Assembly (NCBI GenBank): GCA_014058105.1
Contig: JACGCM010000060.1
Coordinates: forward strand, 248,001-312,000
Origin: Kingdonia uniflora
Taxonomy: Eukaryota > Streptophyta > Magnoliopsida > Ranunculales > Circaeasteraceae
Direction: 5' to 3'
DNA: 64,000 bases
In this document: positions 57,601 through 61,504 of the stretch, in pieces
Layout of the letters: each line of letters begins with the position of its first letter
Position numbering within the stretch: the stretch's first letter is position 1
Program-made: the position numbers and the translations under genes
Notes under the pieces: model-generated
Seen by the model: the letters and a program-made list of their open reading frames with translations, nothing else
Told to the model about the DNA's origin: nothing
Database searches by the model: none

Positions 57601-58701
57601 AGTGTTGATGGTGGTGATGGAGCGGTGGTATTGGTGTTGAAGGAGTGGTGGTGTTGGTGTGCTTGCTTAATTTTTTAATAAGTAGCGGGGGGTATTTTAG
57701 TATTTGAAGCTTTTAGTCAGATCTAACCGGCCAAAAAAAACAAACACTCCCAAGCATCTAATTAGATAGAGCACACCCCTACGTGGACTCATATCTAATT
57801 AGATTAAATGTCTAATCAGCTCTAATTAGACTCAGATCAACTTAGAGGCAAAAAAATAAATGGCCCTTACATTTCTCCCCTCTTAGTATATTTTTATCAT
57901 GAAAATTCTACTTTAAACCAACCAAACAAAAAATCAGTAAAGTTGCTCATTAGAATTGCTAACCTGATGGGTGAGATAGTGATCTGGGTGATTTACACAA
58001 AAAAAATGTTCAACGTGCTCACTGACTGACTCATCGGGATCTGGAGGAATATTTCTTACAAGAACCTGCAAAAAATCTCAAAATTCATGCCAAAATTTTC
58101 AAGCTATAAATCCACATACAATGGATAAGATGAATCATGAAAAGGTATATCTTCAGGCTCTACTAGGTATCTCAGAAATAGCACCAAAATCAAGTGTTTA
58201 GATTTATTTACGGTGATCACGCAGTTGTTAACCATTAGATTCAGTTATGTGAGCACAACTTGGATAATTCAATGGTCAGCAATTGCAAAATCGCCTGAAA
58301 TTTTTCCATCGTGAATGTTTTCGAGATACCAAGCGGAGCCTCAAACTAACAAGACATGCTCCAATCTGATGAACCTTGTTCCCCAGTCTATCACTGTATA
58401 TGTGAACCAATCCCCAGATGAGCTTGCTAAATGCGAATAAACGGCTATAACTTTTTTTAATGCAGGGACGACTTGGTACACTTGGTGGATTTATCATGCT
58501 TGGAGACAAATAATCATACGTAAGTCTATTGGTATATGCAAGCGACTGCAAATAAATAAACTAACCGTGTATTGATCCGCGCGACGATTTTCTGATGCAA
58601 GAAAATGGAGCCTCATATAAGCTACTTTCTTGTATTCATTAAATATCATATAAAATGTCCAAACTGTGAAGACATAAGCCATTGCTAAGTGAGCCCAAAA
58701 C
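10919..58701 (-). CDS. CSC1-like / OSCA-family channel gene, nine exons, 5' part outside window
   Basis: Encodes most of a hyperosmolality-gated, mechanosensitive calcium-permeable cation channel of the OSCA/TMEM63 superfamily in a plant membrane. The nine exons join in phase and give about 605 residues with no stop: last part of the N-terminal membrane region, cytosolic RRM-like domain, the pore-bearing helices, and a hydrophilic tail. Diagnostic motifs include [97 protein letters not shown] and [11 protein letters not shown]. From memory it resembles the Arabidopsis At1g32090 type within the OSCA1 clade, which is an inference. Family members have about 770 residues, so some 165 N-terminal residues are missing from the window. 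Introns, 5' to 3': 500 bp, 13.3 kb, 128 bp, 4.7 kb, 9.0 kb, 1.6 kb, 16.2 kb, 525 bp. Confidence 0.95.
11675..11908 (-). CDS. OSCA gene exon: last two membrane helices
   Basis: 234 bp, 78 codons, phase 0. Acceptor TGCAAG (AG after A, slightly unusual) and donor GTTAGT. It encodes [20 protein letters not shown], then two hydrophobic helices ([13 protein letters not shown] and [12 protein letters not shown]) and ends with KFPLQ. It lies 16.2 kb from the previous exon. Confidence 0.96.
11909..13299. other. Intron sequence with no recognisable gene
   Basis: AT-rich start of the 16.2-kb intron (its 3' end in gene terms). Apart from the GC-rich GTGTCCGACACG block at 12678-12810, I recognise no coding or mobile-element sequence. 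Confidence 0.5.
12678..12810. repeat. GC-rich GTGTCGG/CCGACAC fold-back repeat
   Basis: A dense cluster of GTGTCGG, GTGTCCGACACG and GGACACG motifs that can pair with each other, in an otherwise AT-rich intron. A diverged piece (GTGTCCGACACATGTGG) recurs near 27810, at the other end of the same intron. It looks like the end of a dispersed repeat whose type I cannot name. Confidence 0.5.
13300..13497 (-). repeat. Copia LTR, minus strand
   Basis: On the minus strand it begins TGTAACTGTGACG and contains ATTTATAAATA-like promoter sequence (TTATAAATAC complement near 13375) and a CT-rich leader (GA run at 13320-13334). The layout matches the copia LTR at 27418-27650, which has the same ACGTGGT, GGAGTTATTTAACTA and ATAAATACAATG blocks. 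The lower boundary is approximate. Confidence 0.6.
13498..14465 (-). pseudogene. Ty1/copia reverse transcriptase-RNase H remnant, minus strand
   Basis: Read from 14465 down, the broken frames show an LKQSPRAW-like start, [15 protein letters not shown] (catalytic YVDD box at about 14305-14294), an [15 protein letters not shown] RNase H start, and [14 protein letters not shown] with NKHIEVG near 13640-13570. These are the C-terminal pol domains of a copia element. Many stops and frameshifts are present. It ends at the LTR at 13497. The same family occurs on the plus strand at 17.8-22.2 kb. Confidence 0.8.
14470..15341. other. Intron sequence, nothing recognised
   Basis: AT-rich DNA with recurrent short words around TGCAACAC and CACAACA between 14640 and 14800. 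No coding frame or clean repeat boundary is seen. It may be decayed transposon. Confidence 0.4.
15342..17612 (-). mobile_element. Truncated gag-only copia element with two LTR-like repeats
   Basis: A direct repeat of about 125 bp (15342-15470 and 17488-17612, roughly 85% alike by eye, containing AATGAAGCCATAAGCTACTT) brackets a minus-strand copia gag. Next to the right repeat is TGGCCATATCGTAGCTTCTG, a mutated initiator-Met primer site. Gag shows a UBN2-like region ([34 protein letters not shown], 16866-16675) and a zinc knuckle [14 protein letters not shown] (near 16310-16265). No pol is visible. A C-run at 15811-15828 and C and A runs at 17383-17452 lie inside. The true LTR lengths are uncertain. 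Confidence 0.65.
17383..17452. repeat. Poly-C / poly-A low-complexity tract
   Basis: A run of C residues followed by A runs inside the copia gag leader. Lengths of such runs are often unreliable in assemblies. Confidence 0.9.
17760..18729 (+). pseudogene. Ty1/copia reverse transcriptase remnant, plus strand
   Basis: Broken frames contain [31 protein letters not shown] followed by IEQPPGF (near 17915-18000), and YVDDIVIT with GNNEVG (near 18180-18215), the core of copia reverse transcriptase. It continues toward RNase H but is interrupted at 18730 by another LTR element. The rest of RNase H resumes at 21832. Multiple stops make it non-functional. Confidence 0.85.
18730..19044 (-). repeat. 3' LTR of the gag-only element
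   Basis: It shares TAACGAGTAATCAAGTC, GAAATCGTTAACCTAAATT and ATAAAATAGGGAAA blocks in order with 21545-21831, with moderate divergence and a few indels. On the minus strand it starts TGATGTGACACATCCC. Confidence 0.85.
19446..21491 (-). pseudogene. Ty3/gypsy-type gag of the nested element
   Basis: It starts at ATG 21491 ([15 protein letters not shown]). A long proline-rich and poorly conserved stretch follows (20.9-20.0 kb, broken). The capsid core at 19904-19446 has [20 protein letters not shown], then [22 protein letters not shown] and [19 protein letters not shown], the retrotransposon gag family typical of gypsy elements. Stops and frame changes separate the pieces. No zinc knuckle was found. 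Confidence 0.8.
21545..21831 (-). repeat. 5' LTR of the gag-only element
   Basis: Partner of 18730-19044, 287 bp. On the minus strand it starts TGATATGGCACATCCC. Confidence 0.85.
21832..22180 (+). pseudogene. Continuation of copia RNase H
   Basis: Directly beyond the nested element the copia frame resumes at the position where it was cut: an [12 protein letters not shown] RNase H segment, then [15 protein letters not shown] and [13 protein letters not shown], ending at a degenerate integration-site-proximal tail. The interrupted codons line up with the upstream part at 18729. Confidence 0.85.
22181..22929. other. Intron sequence, nothing recognised
   Basis: AT-rich until 22680, then a more balanced stretch to 22930 that may already belong to the LTR of the gypsy element that follows. 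No coding sequence is supported. Confidence 0.35.
22930..23367 (+). repeat. 5' LTR of the Tat-like element, left end approximate
   Basis: The right end is fixed by the shared block around GGTGTAAGAGTGTAATCTC, also present at 27352, and ends CCCCTATA. A promoter-like TTTTATAAATAGGAAATG lies near 23046. The left end could not be fixed because the other LTR is deleted. Confidence 0.6.
23820..25024 (+). pseudogene. Tat-lineage gag remnant
   Basis: The capsid region at 23853-24062 reads [20 protein letters not shown] and [13 protein letters not shown], then [13 protein letters not shown] before a stop. Later pieces show [16 protein letters not shown] and, at 24551 on, [19 protein letters not shown] and [20 protein letters not shown], which leads toward the protease. 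The second and third motifs match the left-hand gag at 115-1801. Several stops are present. Confidence 0.8.
25380..25995 (+). pseudogene. Tat-lineage reverse transcriptase
   Basis: A long open stretch (25416-25871) carries [56 protein letters not shown] and [20 protein letters not shown]. The catalytic box just after it reads EVYINDML, where the family has YVDDM, so one essential aspartate is replaced by asparagine. A stop at 25869 separates the two parts. The enzyme would be inactive. Confidence 0.88.
26300..27240 (+). pseudogene. Tat-lineage RNase H and archaeal-type RNase H
   Basis: The first RNase H shows [20 protein letters not shown] (about 26475-26535) and stops at 26590. A linker with [10 protein letters not shown] follows. 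The second domain reads [19 protein letters not shown] (about 26850), [20 protein letters not shown] (about 26960) and [11 protein letters not shown], the archaeal-type RNase H seen after pol in Tat elements. Its catalytic Asp-Glu-Asp residues are visible, but stops lie between the parts. Confidence 0.85.
27402..27416 (+). other. Copia polypurine tract
   Basis: GCTTGAGGGGGAGCA directly precedes an LTR starting TGACAATTATG. This is the standard 3' end of plant copia elements and presumably belongs to the plus-strand copia whose pol lies at 17.8-22.2 kb. Confidence 0.7.
27418..27650 (+). repeat. Copia LTR, 233 bp
   Basis: It starts TGACAATTATG and ends CTTCATCA, with a TTTATAAATACAATG promoter-like box at 27588. 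A purine tract precedes it and a primer-site-like TGGTATTTTGATAC follows immediately. It shares blocks with 13300-13497. Confidence 0.7.
28069..28393 (-). CDS. OSCA gene exon: central pore helices
   Basis: 325 bp, acceptor TTTGCAG and donor GTATGC, ends in phase 0. It encodes [20 protein letters not shown], the [11 protein letters not shown] gate-helix region, the cytosolic [12 protein letters not shown] loop and [20 protein letters not shown], ending SYLVFRHQ. It is the most conserved exon of the family here. Confidence 0.97.
28394..30026. other. 1.6-kb intron, mostly unrecognised
   Basis: AT-rich intron between two channel exons. A single AGAGCATCTCCAACAG arm at 28845 resembles the MITE at 3042 but has no partner. 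Nothing else is recognised. Confidence 0.5.
30027..30272 (-). CDS. OSCA gene exon: two pore-domain helices
   Basis: 246 bp, starts in phase 2 and ends in phase 2, acceptor ATTACAG and donor GTACGT. It encodes [30 protein letters not shown] and [20 protein letters not shown], ending in the AANE loop. Confidence 0.97.
30273..31060. other. Intron sequence, nothing recognised
   Basis: AT-rich intron part with no coding frame longer than chance and no repeat ends that I can see. Confidence 0.4.
31061..31330 (-). pseudogene. Ty3/gypsy integrase N-terminal fragment
   Basis: Minus-strand frames give GHPGQ and [15 protein letters not shown] sequence followed by [20 protein letters not shown] and QQN, the H-H-C-C zinc-binding start of gypsy integrases. 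A hydrophilic [12 protein letters not shown] stretch follows. Two frames and stops are needed. No other domain of this element is nearby. Confidence 0.7.
31331..32173. other. Intron sequence, nothing recognised
   Basis: A short open frame at 31387-31605 has no recognisable motif. Probably decayed gypsy sequence next to the integrase scrap. Confidence 0.35.
32177..33060. mobile_element. Candidate 884-bp TIR DNA transposon
   Basis: The ends are inverted repeats, GCCTCTGCTTGGTATCCC on the left and the complement of GGCTCTTCTTGGTATCCC on the right, with ATA on both outer sides (32174-32176 and 33061-33063). Subterminal copies of GATGCTTGGTA (32250) and its complement (32956) are also inverted. 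The interior has no transposase, only a CT run at 32459-32476. The superfamily cannot be decided from a 3-bp duplication alone. Confidence 0.55.
33330..33746 (+). pseudogene. LINE fragment, left half (split by the LTR element)
   Basis: Plus-strand frames give [15 protein letters not shown] and, nearer the break, a basic region ending in a tryptophan-containing zinc-binding-domain lead. This is the region between reverse transcriptase and RNase H of a plant L1. The frame is broken at several places and stops at the LTR insertion. Confidence 0.7.
33742..33746. repeat. Left target-site duplication ATGGG
   Basis: ATGGG precedes the left LTR and is repeated at 38318-38322 after the right LTR. Confidence 0.93.
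33747..34557 (-). repeat. 3' LTR of copy A (811 bp)
   Basis: Plus-strand ends TGACACGG and CGTCACA (minus: TGTGACG to CCGTGTCA). GC-rich against its surroundings. Contains hairpins CATTGC-GAG-GCAATG (34207-34221) and CACTGGCGC paired with GCGCCAGTG (33851-33871). Confidence 0.95.
34558..34573 (-). other. Polypurine tract of copy A
   Basis: The minus strand reads TTTAAGTGCGGGAGGG directly before the 3' LTR. The same AAGTGCGGGAGGG precedes the 3' LTR at 52925. Confidence 0.85.
35697..35796. repeat. 28-bp tandem repeat inside copy A
   Basis: Three full 28-bp units (35697-35724, 35725-35752, 35753-35780) begin GAGGACTTC and a partial fourth follows. Copy 49152-53735 has one unit plus a partial unit in the same place (near 51745-51785) and the outer copy none (near 49135), so repeat number varies within the family. 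Confidence 0.85.
37493..37506 (-). other. Primer-binding site of copy A (initiator Met tRNA)
   Basis: The minus strand reads GTTGGTATCAGAGC immediately after the 5' LTR end, then GAGAATAGCTTG. Confidence 0.85.
37507..38317 (-). repeat. 5' LTR of copy A (811 bp)
   Basis: Partner of 33747-34557, same length, three differences counted by eye. Confidence 0.95.
38318..38972 (+). pseudogene. LINE fragment, right half: zinc-binding region and RNase H
   Basis: The frame resumes after the LTR element with [20 protein letters not shown] then [17 protein letters not shown], the C-C-H-C region, and later [20 protein letters not shown] with [16 protein letters not shown], the start and middle of RNase H. 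Removing the LTR element and one ATGGG copy restores a continuous reading frame with the left half, which confirms the insertion point. Ends near 38972. Confidence 0.82.
39233..39573 (-). CDS. OSCA gene exon: end of cytosolic domain and first pore helix
   Basis: 341 bp. Acceptor TTGCAG, donor GTAAGT, ends in phase 2. It encodes [37 protein letters not shown] and the hydrophobic helix [20 protein letters not shown], which opens the pore-forming half, then PFLKPIIE. No stop codon. Confidence 0.97.
39669..39770. repeat. Intronic minisatellite, about 36-42 bp unit
   Basis: Three imperfect units each begin GATAACTATGTT and contain GAAACGATGTCG (starts at 39669, 39705, 39747; the last is partial). 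It lies 95 bp beyond a channel exon in the intron. Confidence 0.8.
39864..40242 (+). repeat. 5' LTR of element 1
   Basis: Aligns with 41382-41450 plus 42613-42745 through GTATCCACGACCACGCATAG and CTAATTAGATTA, with TCTCCTATAAA as promoter-like box near 40026. The terminal TG is mutated to AC (compare 41382). Confidence 0.8.
40288..40350. repeat. About 20-bp repeats just after the primer site
   Basis: TGCTACAGTGATTTC starts at 40295 and 40316 and a variant, TGCTACAGCGATG, at 40336. Confidence 0.75.
40418..40813 (+). CDS. Uncharacterised 131-residue frame inside LTR element 1
   Basis: It begins [14 protein letters not shown], is charged, has no signal peptide or membrane helix, and ends at a stop at 40811-40813. 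The charged second half ([12 protein letters not shown]) recalls basic spacer regions of gag. I do not recognise a domain. It may be the remains of a gag-like protein, or a chance frame. An in-frame stop lies just upstream of the chosen start. Confidence 0.4.
   Translation: MLNWIEERFEKDEGALLWREANEVWIPNRHASQMFLCLKNDLTTREAFQMLENSNVKKDGYRTRVGVEIDINGLKINHYDVPREREVPRVTDFVGGIGEDALKSSRPWFHEGVVIMLREVHPIEVTNQKFQ
41443..41450. repeat. Left target-site duplication of the Mutator-like element
   Basis: CCTTTTTA, one T short of the right copy CCTTTTTTA (42604-42612). The uninterrupted 5' LTR has CCTTTTTTA at the equivalent place. Confidence 0.85.
41451..42603. mobile_element. Non-autonomous Mutator-like element (MULE), 1153 bp
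   Basis: Long terminal inverted repeats of about 130 bp with roughly three quarters identity: left begins GAAGAAATTTTTGTA, right (complement) begins GAAGGAATTTTTGTA. A 9-bp target duplication in the 3' LTR of element 1, together with long inverted repeats, is the Mutator signature. The interior has no transposase; I could not tell whether it carries a captured gene piece. It arrived after the LTR element. Confidence 0.85.
42604..42612. repeat. Right target-site duplication of the Mutator-like element
   Basis: CCTTTTTTA, matching the empty site in the 5' LTR at about 39934-39942. Confidence 0.88.
42746..44310. other. Intron sequence, nothing recognised apart from an AT microsatellite
   Basis: AT-rich intron. 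The stretch 43020-43240 has LTR-like features (TTTTATACAGAG and short direct words) but no partner. An (AT)n run sits at 44095-44138. A loose repeat of GTAGTG with GGTACGACTTTGTAAG lies near 43900-43960. Confidence 0.4.
44095..44138. repeat. (AT)n microsatellite
   Basis: About 44 bp of uninterrupted alternating A and T. Confidence 0.95.
44311..44391 (-). CDS. OSCA gene exon: [14 protein letters not shown] segment
   Basis: 81 bp, 27 codons, acceptor ATACAG and donor GTAAGT. It encodes [20 protein letters not shown] and a short acidic helix, a hallmark of plant OSCA proteins. Only 128 bp separate it from the previous exon. Confidence 0.96.
44520..44639 (-). CDS. OSCA gene exon: cytosolic coiled segment
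   Basis: 120 bp, 40 codons, acceptor TTTAG and donor GTATTT. It begins [16 protein letters not shown] and ends SDKRPTTK, the lysine-rich helix between the two halves of the RRM-like domain. It is separated from the preceding exon by a 13.3-kb intron. Confidence 0.96.
44640..45486. other. Intron sequence, nothing recognised
   Basis: Between a channel exon and the LTR of element 2. AT-rich, no frame or repeat end that I can support. Confidence 0.4.
45487..45782 (+). repeat. 5' LTR of element 2 (internally deleted)
   Basis: Lacks about 90 bp present in the 3' copy between the GCGCACTC block and CTCTCCTATAAAG. Contains a GATA-type and GA-type microsatellite at 45638-45692. The left boundary is approximate. 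Confidence 0.75.
45837..47249 (+). pseudogene. Gag N-terminal part of element 2
   Basis: ATG at 45837, 37 bp after the primer site. The sequence starts [16 protein letters not shown] followed by a stop, then a charged region ([12 protein letters not shown]). An acidic segment with [17 protein letters not shown] follows at about 46220-46300. A long stretch at 46540-46800 is rich in Pro, Glu and Asp ([21 protein letters not shown]). Stops and frame changes interrupt it. It is cut at 47249 by the LTR of the nested element. Confidence 0.65.
47250..47987 (-). repeat. 3' LTR of copy B (outer end lost)
   Basis: Homologous to 55451-56184 from GGCATGCACAAGCCATCTTC to the CGTCACA end. Many substitutions. 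Confidence 0.88.
49152..49962 (+). repeat. 5' LTR of copy C (811 bp)
   Basis: TGTGACGACC to GGGCTGTGACA, with the hairpin CATTGC-CTC-GCAATG near 49489-49503. Confidence 0.93.
49965..49976 (+). other. Primer-binding site of copy C
   Basis: TGGTATCAGAGC three bases after the 5' LTR, followed by TAGACTTG. Confidence 0.85.
50099..50110 (+). other. Second primer-binding-site copy in the leader of copy C
   Basis: A second TGGTATCAGAGC, 134 bp after the first, followed by AAGAATAGCTTGG. In copy A the equivalent of this second version (followed by GAGAATAGCTTG) is the one next to the LTR. Confidence 0.85.
52905..52924 (+). other. Polypurine tract of copy C
   Basis: TTATTTTAAGTGCGGGAGGG directly before the 3' LTR. 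Confidence 0.8.
52925..53735 (+). repeat. 3' LTR of copy C (811 bp)
   Basis: Partner of 49152-49962. Ends GGACCGTGACC rather than GTGACA. Confidence 0.9.
55368..56184 (-). repeat. 5' LTR of copy B (817 bp)
   Basis: The plus strand starts TATCACGGCCC and ends GGCGTCACA, followed by the resumed gag of element 2. Contains the CATTGC-GAG-GCAATG hairpin near 55840. Confidence 0.9.
56185..56735 (+). pseudogene. Gag C-terminal part of element 2 with zinc knuckle
   Basis: The gag resumes after copy B: an [18 protein letters not shown] stretch, then [39 protein letters not shown] and, in another frame, [20 protein letters not shown]. The C-X2-C-X4-H-X4-C knuckle [14 protein letters not shown] lies near 56635-56676. 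The same SRVALSE motif occurs in the element at 63 kb. At least one frameshift near 56390. Confidence 0.85.
56841..57171 (+). repeat. 3' LTR of element 2
   Basis: 331 bp from TATAAGAATCG to TTTTTGTATAAC, with the CTCCTATAAAGAGG promoter-like block at 57002. Confidence 0.8.
57172..57869. mobile_element. Candidate MITE with GTTTGTTTTTTT ends
   Basis: The left end TTAGGGGGCGTTTG plus a T run is inverted with two sites on the right, GGGAGTGTTTG plus T run (complement, ending 57751) and TAAGGGCCATTTATTT (complement, ending 57869). Either could be the true end. No target duplication is convincing because the left side touches the LTR of element 2. The open frame inside (57274-57678) is compositionally simple and not supported as a gene. 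Confidence 0.45.
57964..58065 (-). CDS. OSCA gene exon: first strand of the RRM-like cytosolic domain
   Basis: 102 bp, 34 codons, phase 0 at both ends, acceptor TTGCAG and donor GTTAGC. It encodes [16 protein letters not shown] and ends [10 protein letters not shown], the best conserved stretch of the cytosolic domain in this family. Confidence 0.97.
58566..58701 (-). CDS. OSCA gene exon (first visible): membrane helix and start of cytosolic domain
   Basis: 136 bp. The acceptor is CTACAG at 58707-58702 and the donor is GTTAGT after ACG. The first base completes an Arg codon, so the preceding exon must end in phase 2. It encodes [20 protein letters not shown], a membrane helix, then the [17 protein letters not shown] segment entering the cytosol. 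The next upstream exon was not found in 58702-64000. Confidence 0.95.
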
Positions 58702-59337
58702 CTGTAGAAAAAACATTTCTTTTCAGAAACAAGAAGAAAAATTATGATGATCCAACTCATAGATACATGATAAAAAGTAACAAATTTCATCAATGCATAG
58801 AATAAAATAAGGCCAGATACATTCAACTTTCGGACAAGATGCAAACGATAAAGAGAAGTTCAGGTTAAATAGACAAGAAGACCACTTCAGTAACACCAGA
58901 AGATGTCAATGGTTCTTTATCACACTCCCTTGGAGGAGGCAATAAGTTCAAACCCCACCACCCGGGTGAGAATATAATATAATTTAGCCTTCCGGCATTG
59001 ATATTTTAGACTTCGTCGTCAATCATTTTTTTCGGCTACGAGTCTGCCTAACCCTGCTTTAGCAAAGGAAGTCTGCTTAACCCAGAATTTTCAATCTCAT
59101 ACATACGAGCATGCCTTCCCAAAAAAGAGACCACTTCATTAACTCGTAATTCAGCGTTTGACACTGTATACTCAATTAGATTGTGTCCGCAACTGCAAAT
59201 TGAAAAGCTAAAGAGGAGAAGCTTACATCTTTCGAAAAGTATACCATCCTATAAAAAATATTATTACAAATTTATCTTAATATTTCCTCATAATGGAGAT
59301 TATTTTGCTTAGATCTACTTTAGTAAGGCTTTGACTA
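58702..59337. other. Intron upstream of the first visible channel exon, nothing recognised
   Basis: I searched the minus strand for the preceding exon (the conserved NWMP, HAGLDS and DIDKLSISN regions) and found none here or up to 64000. Confidence 0.5.
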
Positions 59338-59760
59338 TTGATAAGTAATGCAAACACAAGCTCAGGTTATAACTTATCATTGTGTAAGGGTGATGGGGAT
59401 TCATTGACCACCTTTTTCTACATTGTCCTTCACCCAGGAATTTTGGACTTATTATTTGCCGAACTGTGGGCTCGTCCTAGTAATGTAATGATCATCTTAT
59501 CTAAATGGAACATGAACAATCTTATTAGACGGGGAACGACTATGTGGCAGTTTGTCCCTTTTGCGGTTCTTTGGTCAATTTGGCTTGAAAGGAATGCGAG
59601 GAATTCAAATGAAATAACAAACGAAAGAGAGTTATAATCCCGAAAAAATATCTTGTTCTCTGGTGGAGTAAAGCATCAGTTGATGTGAAAAGAGTGTTAT
59701 TCGATTCATTTTTAGCTAGGTGGAAAGAAGTTGTCCTGGGAGATCAATGATGATTTTCTT
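59338..59760 (+). pseudogene. LINE zinc-binding/C-terminal fragment
   Basis: An open stretch carries LWARPSNVMIILSKWN and MWQFVPFAVLWSIWLERNAR, the tryptophan-rich segment after the reverse transcriptase zinc-binding region of plant L1 elements. No other domain is attached. Confidence 0.65.
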
Positions 59761-60690
59761 ATCTCGGAAGGCATTTTTGAAAAGTTGTGTTTTGTCCTAT
59801 TATTTTTTTGCAATTGTTTTTCTTTATCAACAAATTTCACATTTATAAAATAAATAAAAAATCTAATGGTGAAAGTCGTGACCTTAGTAACCATGTTTAT
59901 GAGAGGATGAAGGTGGGAGCACCAACCTAAACAACTTCCAATGTATAAAACTCACTCAACCATAAATGTCGTAAATTATCTTCCCATAAGGCGATATATC
60001 AAAAAGATAGACTTTATTTCAAAATTTCACAATTTCCTCCACCTACTCATTGGTTGTGTGTGGTGTGCTGCAAGATTGTGCATATGCACCGTTTTGCAGT
60101 CGCTCGGGGAAAGCAAGTGATTTGTTGACTAATATACAAATCGATACGATGCAAGCCATTACGCCAAATTCAAAACCCTTAACAGTTTGTATTGCACCCA
60201 TTTAAAGTGGAAAATGACTTGCATCGTCTTACAGCGGCCTTAAACCATTGCAATTCCAAAATCTAAATTTCCTAACATCAGTCATCACTCTTGATATCTC
60301 TTCTATCTCCTCGAGCTCTCCCTCTATCCATTTCTGATCTCTCTCTCTATCTCTCTCAATATATACATATTGGAATGTCTCTTTTAAGCAATTACATTCT
60401 TTTCTACATTCCGCATGGACCCTAGGATGGTTTCAAATGAAGGCTCTAATTAAAGATGAAGTGACATTGAGTTTAAACAAAAAGTCGAAAAGGAAAACTT
60501 CTCTCTCCTCTGCAAAACCATTTTCTCCTTCCTTCAAACCTCAATTTATCTCCTTATGATAAAAAAAACATCTTCCTCTGAAATTTTTCTCACTTTCTCT
60601 AAAAGTAATTTCAAATGCTTCTCTCGCTGAGTTTATGTTAAGTGTTGGTAACAATTTGATTAATAGTTTCTTTGATTACTTCAGAGATTC
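59761..60690. other. Intergenic or intron sequence, nothing recognised
   Basis: AT-rich, with CT-rich runs at 60320-60360. No gene or repeat ends seen. Confidence 0.4.
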
Positions 60691-60699
60691 AGTTAGGGA

Positions 60700-61115
60700 A
60701 CGGATCCATAGGCATGTCCCTACACAGACACTCTAGCGACACAGTTGTTTCGAAAACAACTTTTCGAAACACAAGACTTTCGAAAGTGATTTTTACATTA
60801 TTTTTCAGAAAAGTTGTTTTCGAAATTACCGTGTTCCGAAAAATGAATGTTTCGACAAAAATAGTTTTATGAAGTACCGTTTTTCGAAGAAAAAAAATCG
60901 CTTTTCGAAACACGGTACTTTTGAAAGAAAAAAACTCTTTCGAAAGATTATATATATATATATAGGAGCGGGTCCGTACCCCCCCCCCCCCCCTCCCACC
61001 CACACACACAAATACACTCCTGCGACACGGTTGTTTTGAAATACGAATGTTTCAAAAAAGTCATTTTTCGAAACAACCGTGTCGTTGGAGTGTTTGTGGG
61101 GGCGTGTCTACGAAA
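60700..61115. repeat. TTTCGAAA-rich fold-back element
   Basis: A hairpin unit at 60965-61115 pairs CACACAAATACACTCC, GCGACACGGTTGTTT and GAAA with their complement (TTTCGAAACAACCGTGTCG, GGAGTGTTTGTGGG). To its left lies a related left arm (60716-60757, ACACTCTAGCGACACAGTTG) with a series of TTTCGAAA and TTTTCGAA palindromes. A C-run at 60980-60993 and a TA run lie between. It looks like a MITE plus a partial neighbouring copy. No TSD was identified. Confidence 0.7.
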
Positions 61116-61504
61116 ATATATATGGACACCCCCTTTTGAAACACCCCTCTAGACACCCCATTTTTTGGAACACCTAAAGAAGTTTTATCTATATGGATGT
61201 GATCTCCTTATTATTTAGAGCATCCTTACAAAAAATCAAGTCATTCCGACATTTCTATCACCATTAAAAAGATATTAAAATTCTACTGTATTGTTCCTAT
61301 TTTAAGTTGTCGATTTTATCTAAATTTTGATGTTATGATTTATGATGTAGGAATGTTGGAATATCCTAATAATTTACAACACCGACCGGGGACGGCAGAG
61401 AGAGAAAAAGAACCCAACCCATCAATCCCGCTTACCTGACACCACGACGACAGCTCCGGATCCACTAGCGACCACAGAGACACTTTCCGTTCCAACGACT
61501 AAAG
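61116..61504. other. Unrecognised spacer
   Basis: Mostly AT-rich. 61380-61500 is more GC-rich and might be the 5' part of the gag element whose 3' part starts at 63040, but no motif supports this. Confidence 0.3.

Noticed and set aside
57274..57678. 134-codon open frame with a Leu/Ser-rich middle
   Set aside because: Compositionally simple (CT-rich), lies inside a candidate MITE and has no recognisable domain or splice context.
61450..61475. GGATCCACTAG, resembling a cloning-vector polylinker
   Set aside because: Only 11 bases agree and the flanks do not match a vector; likely chance.
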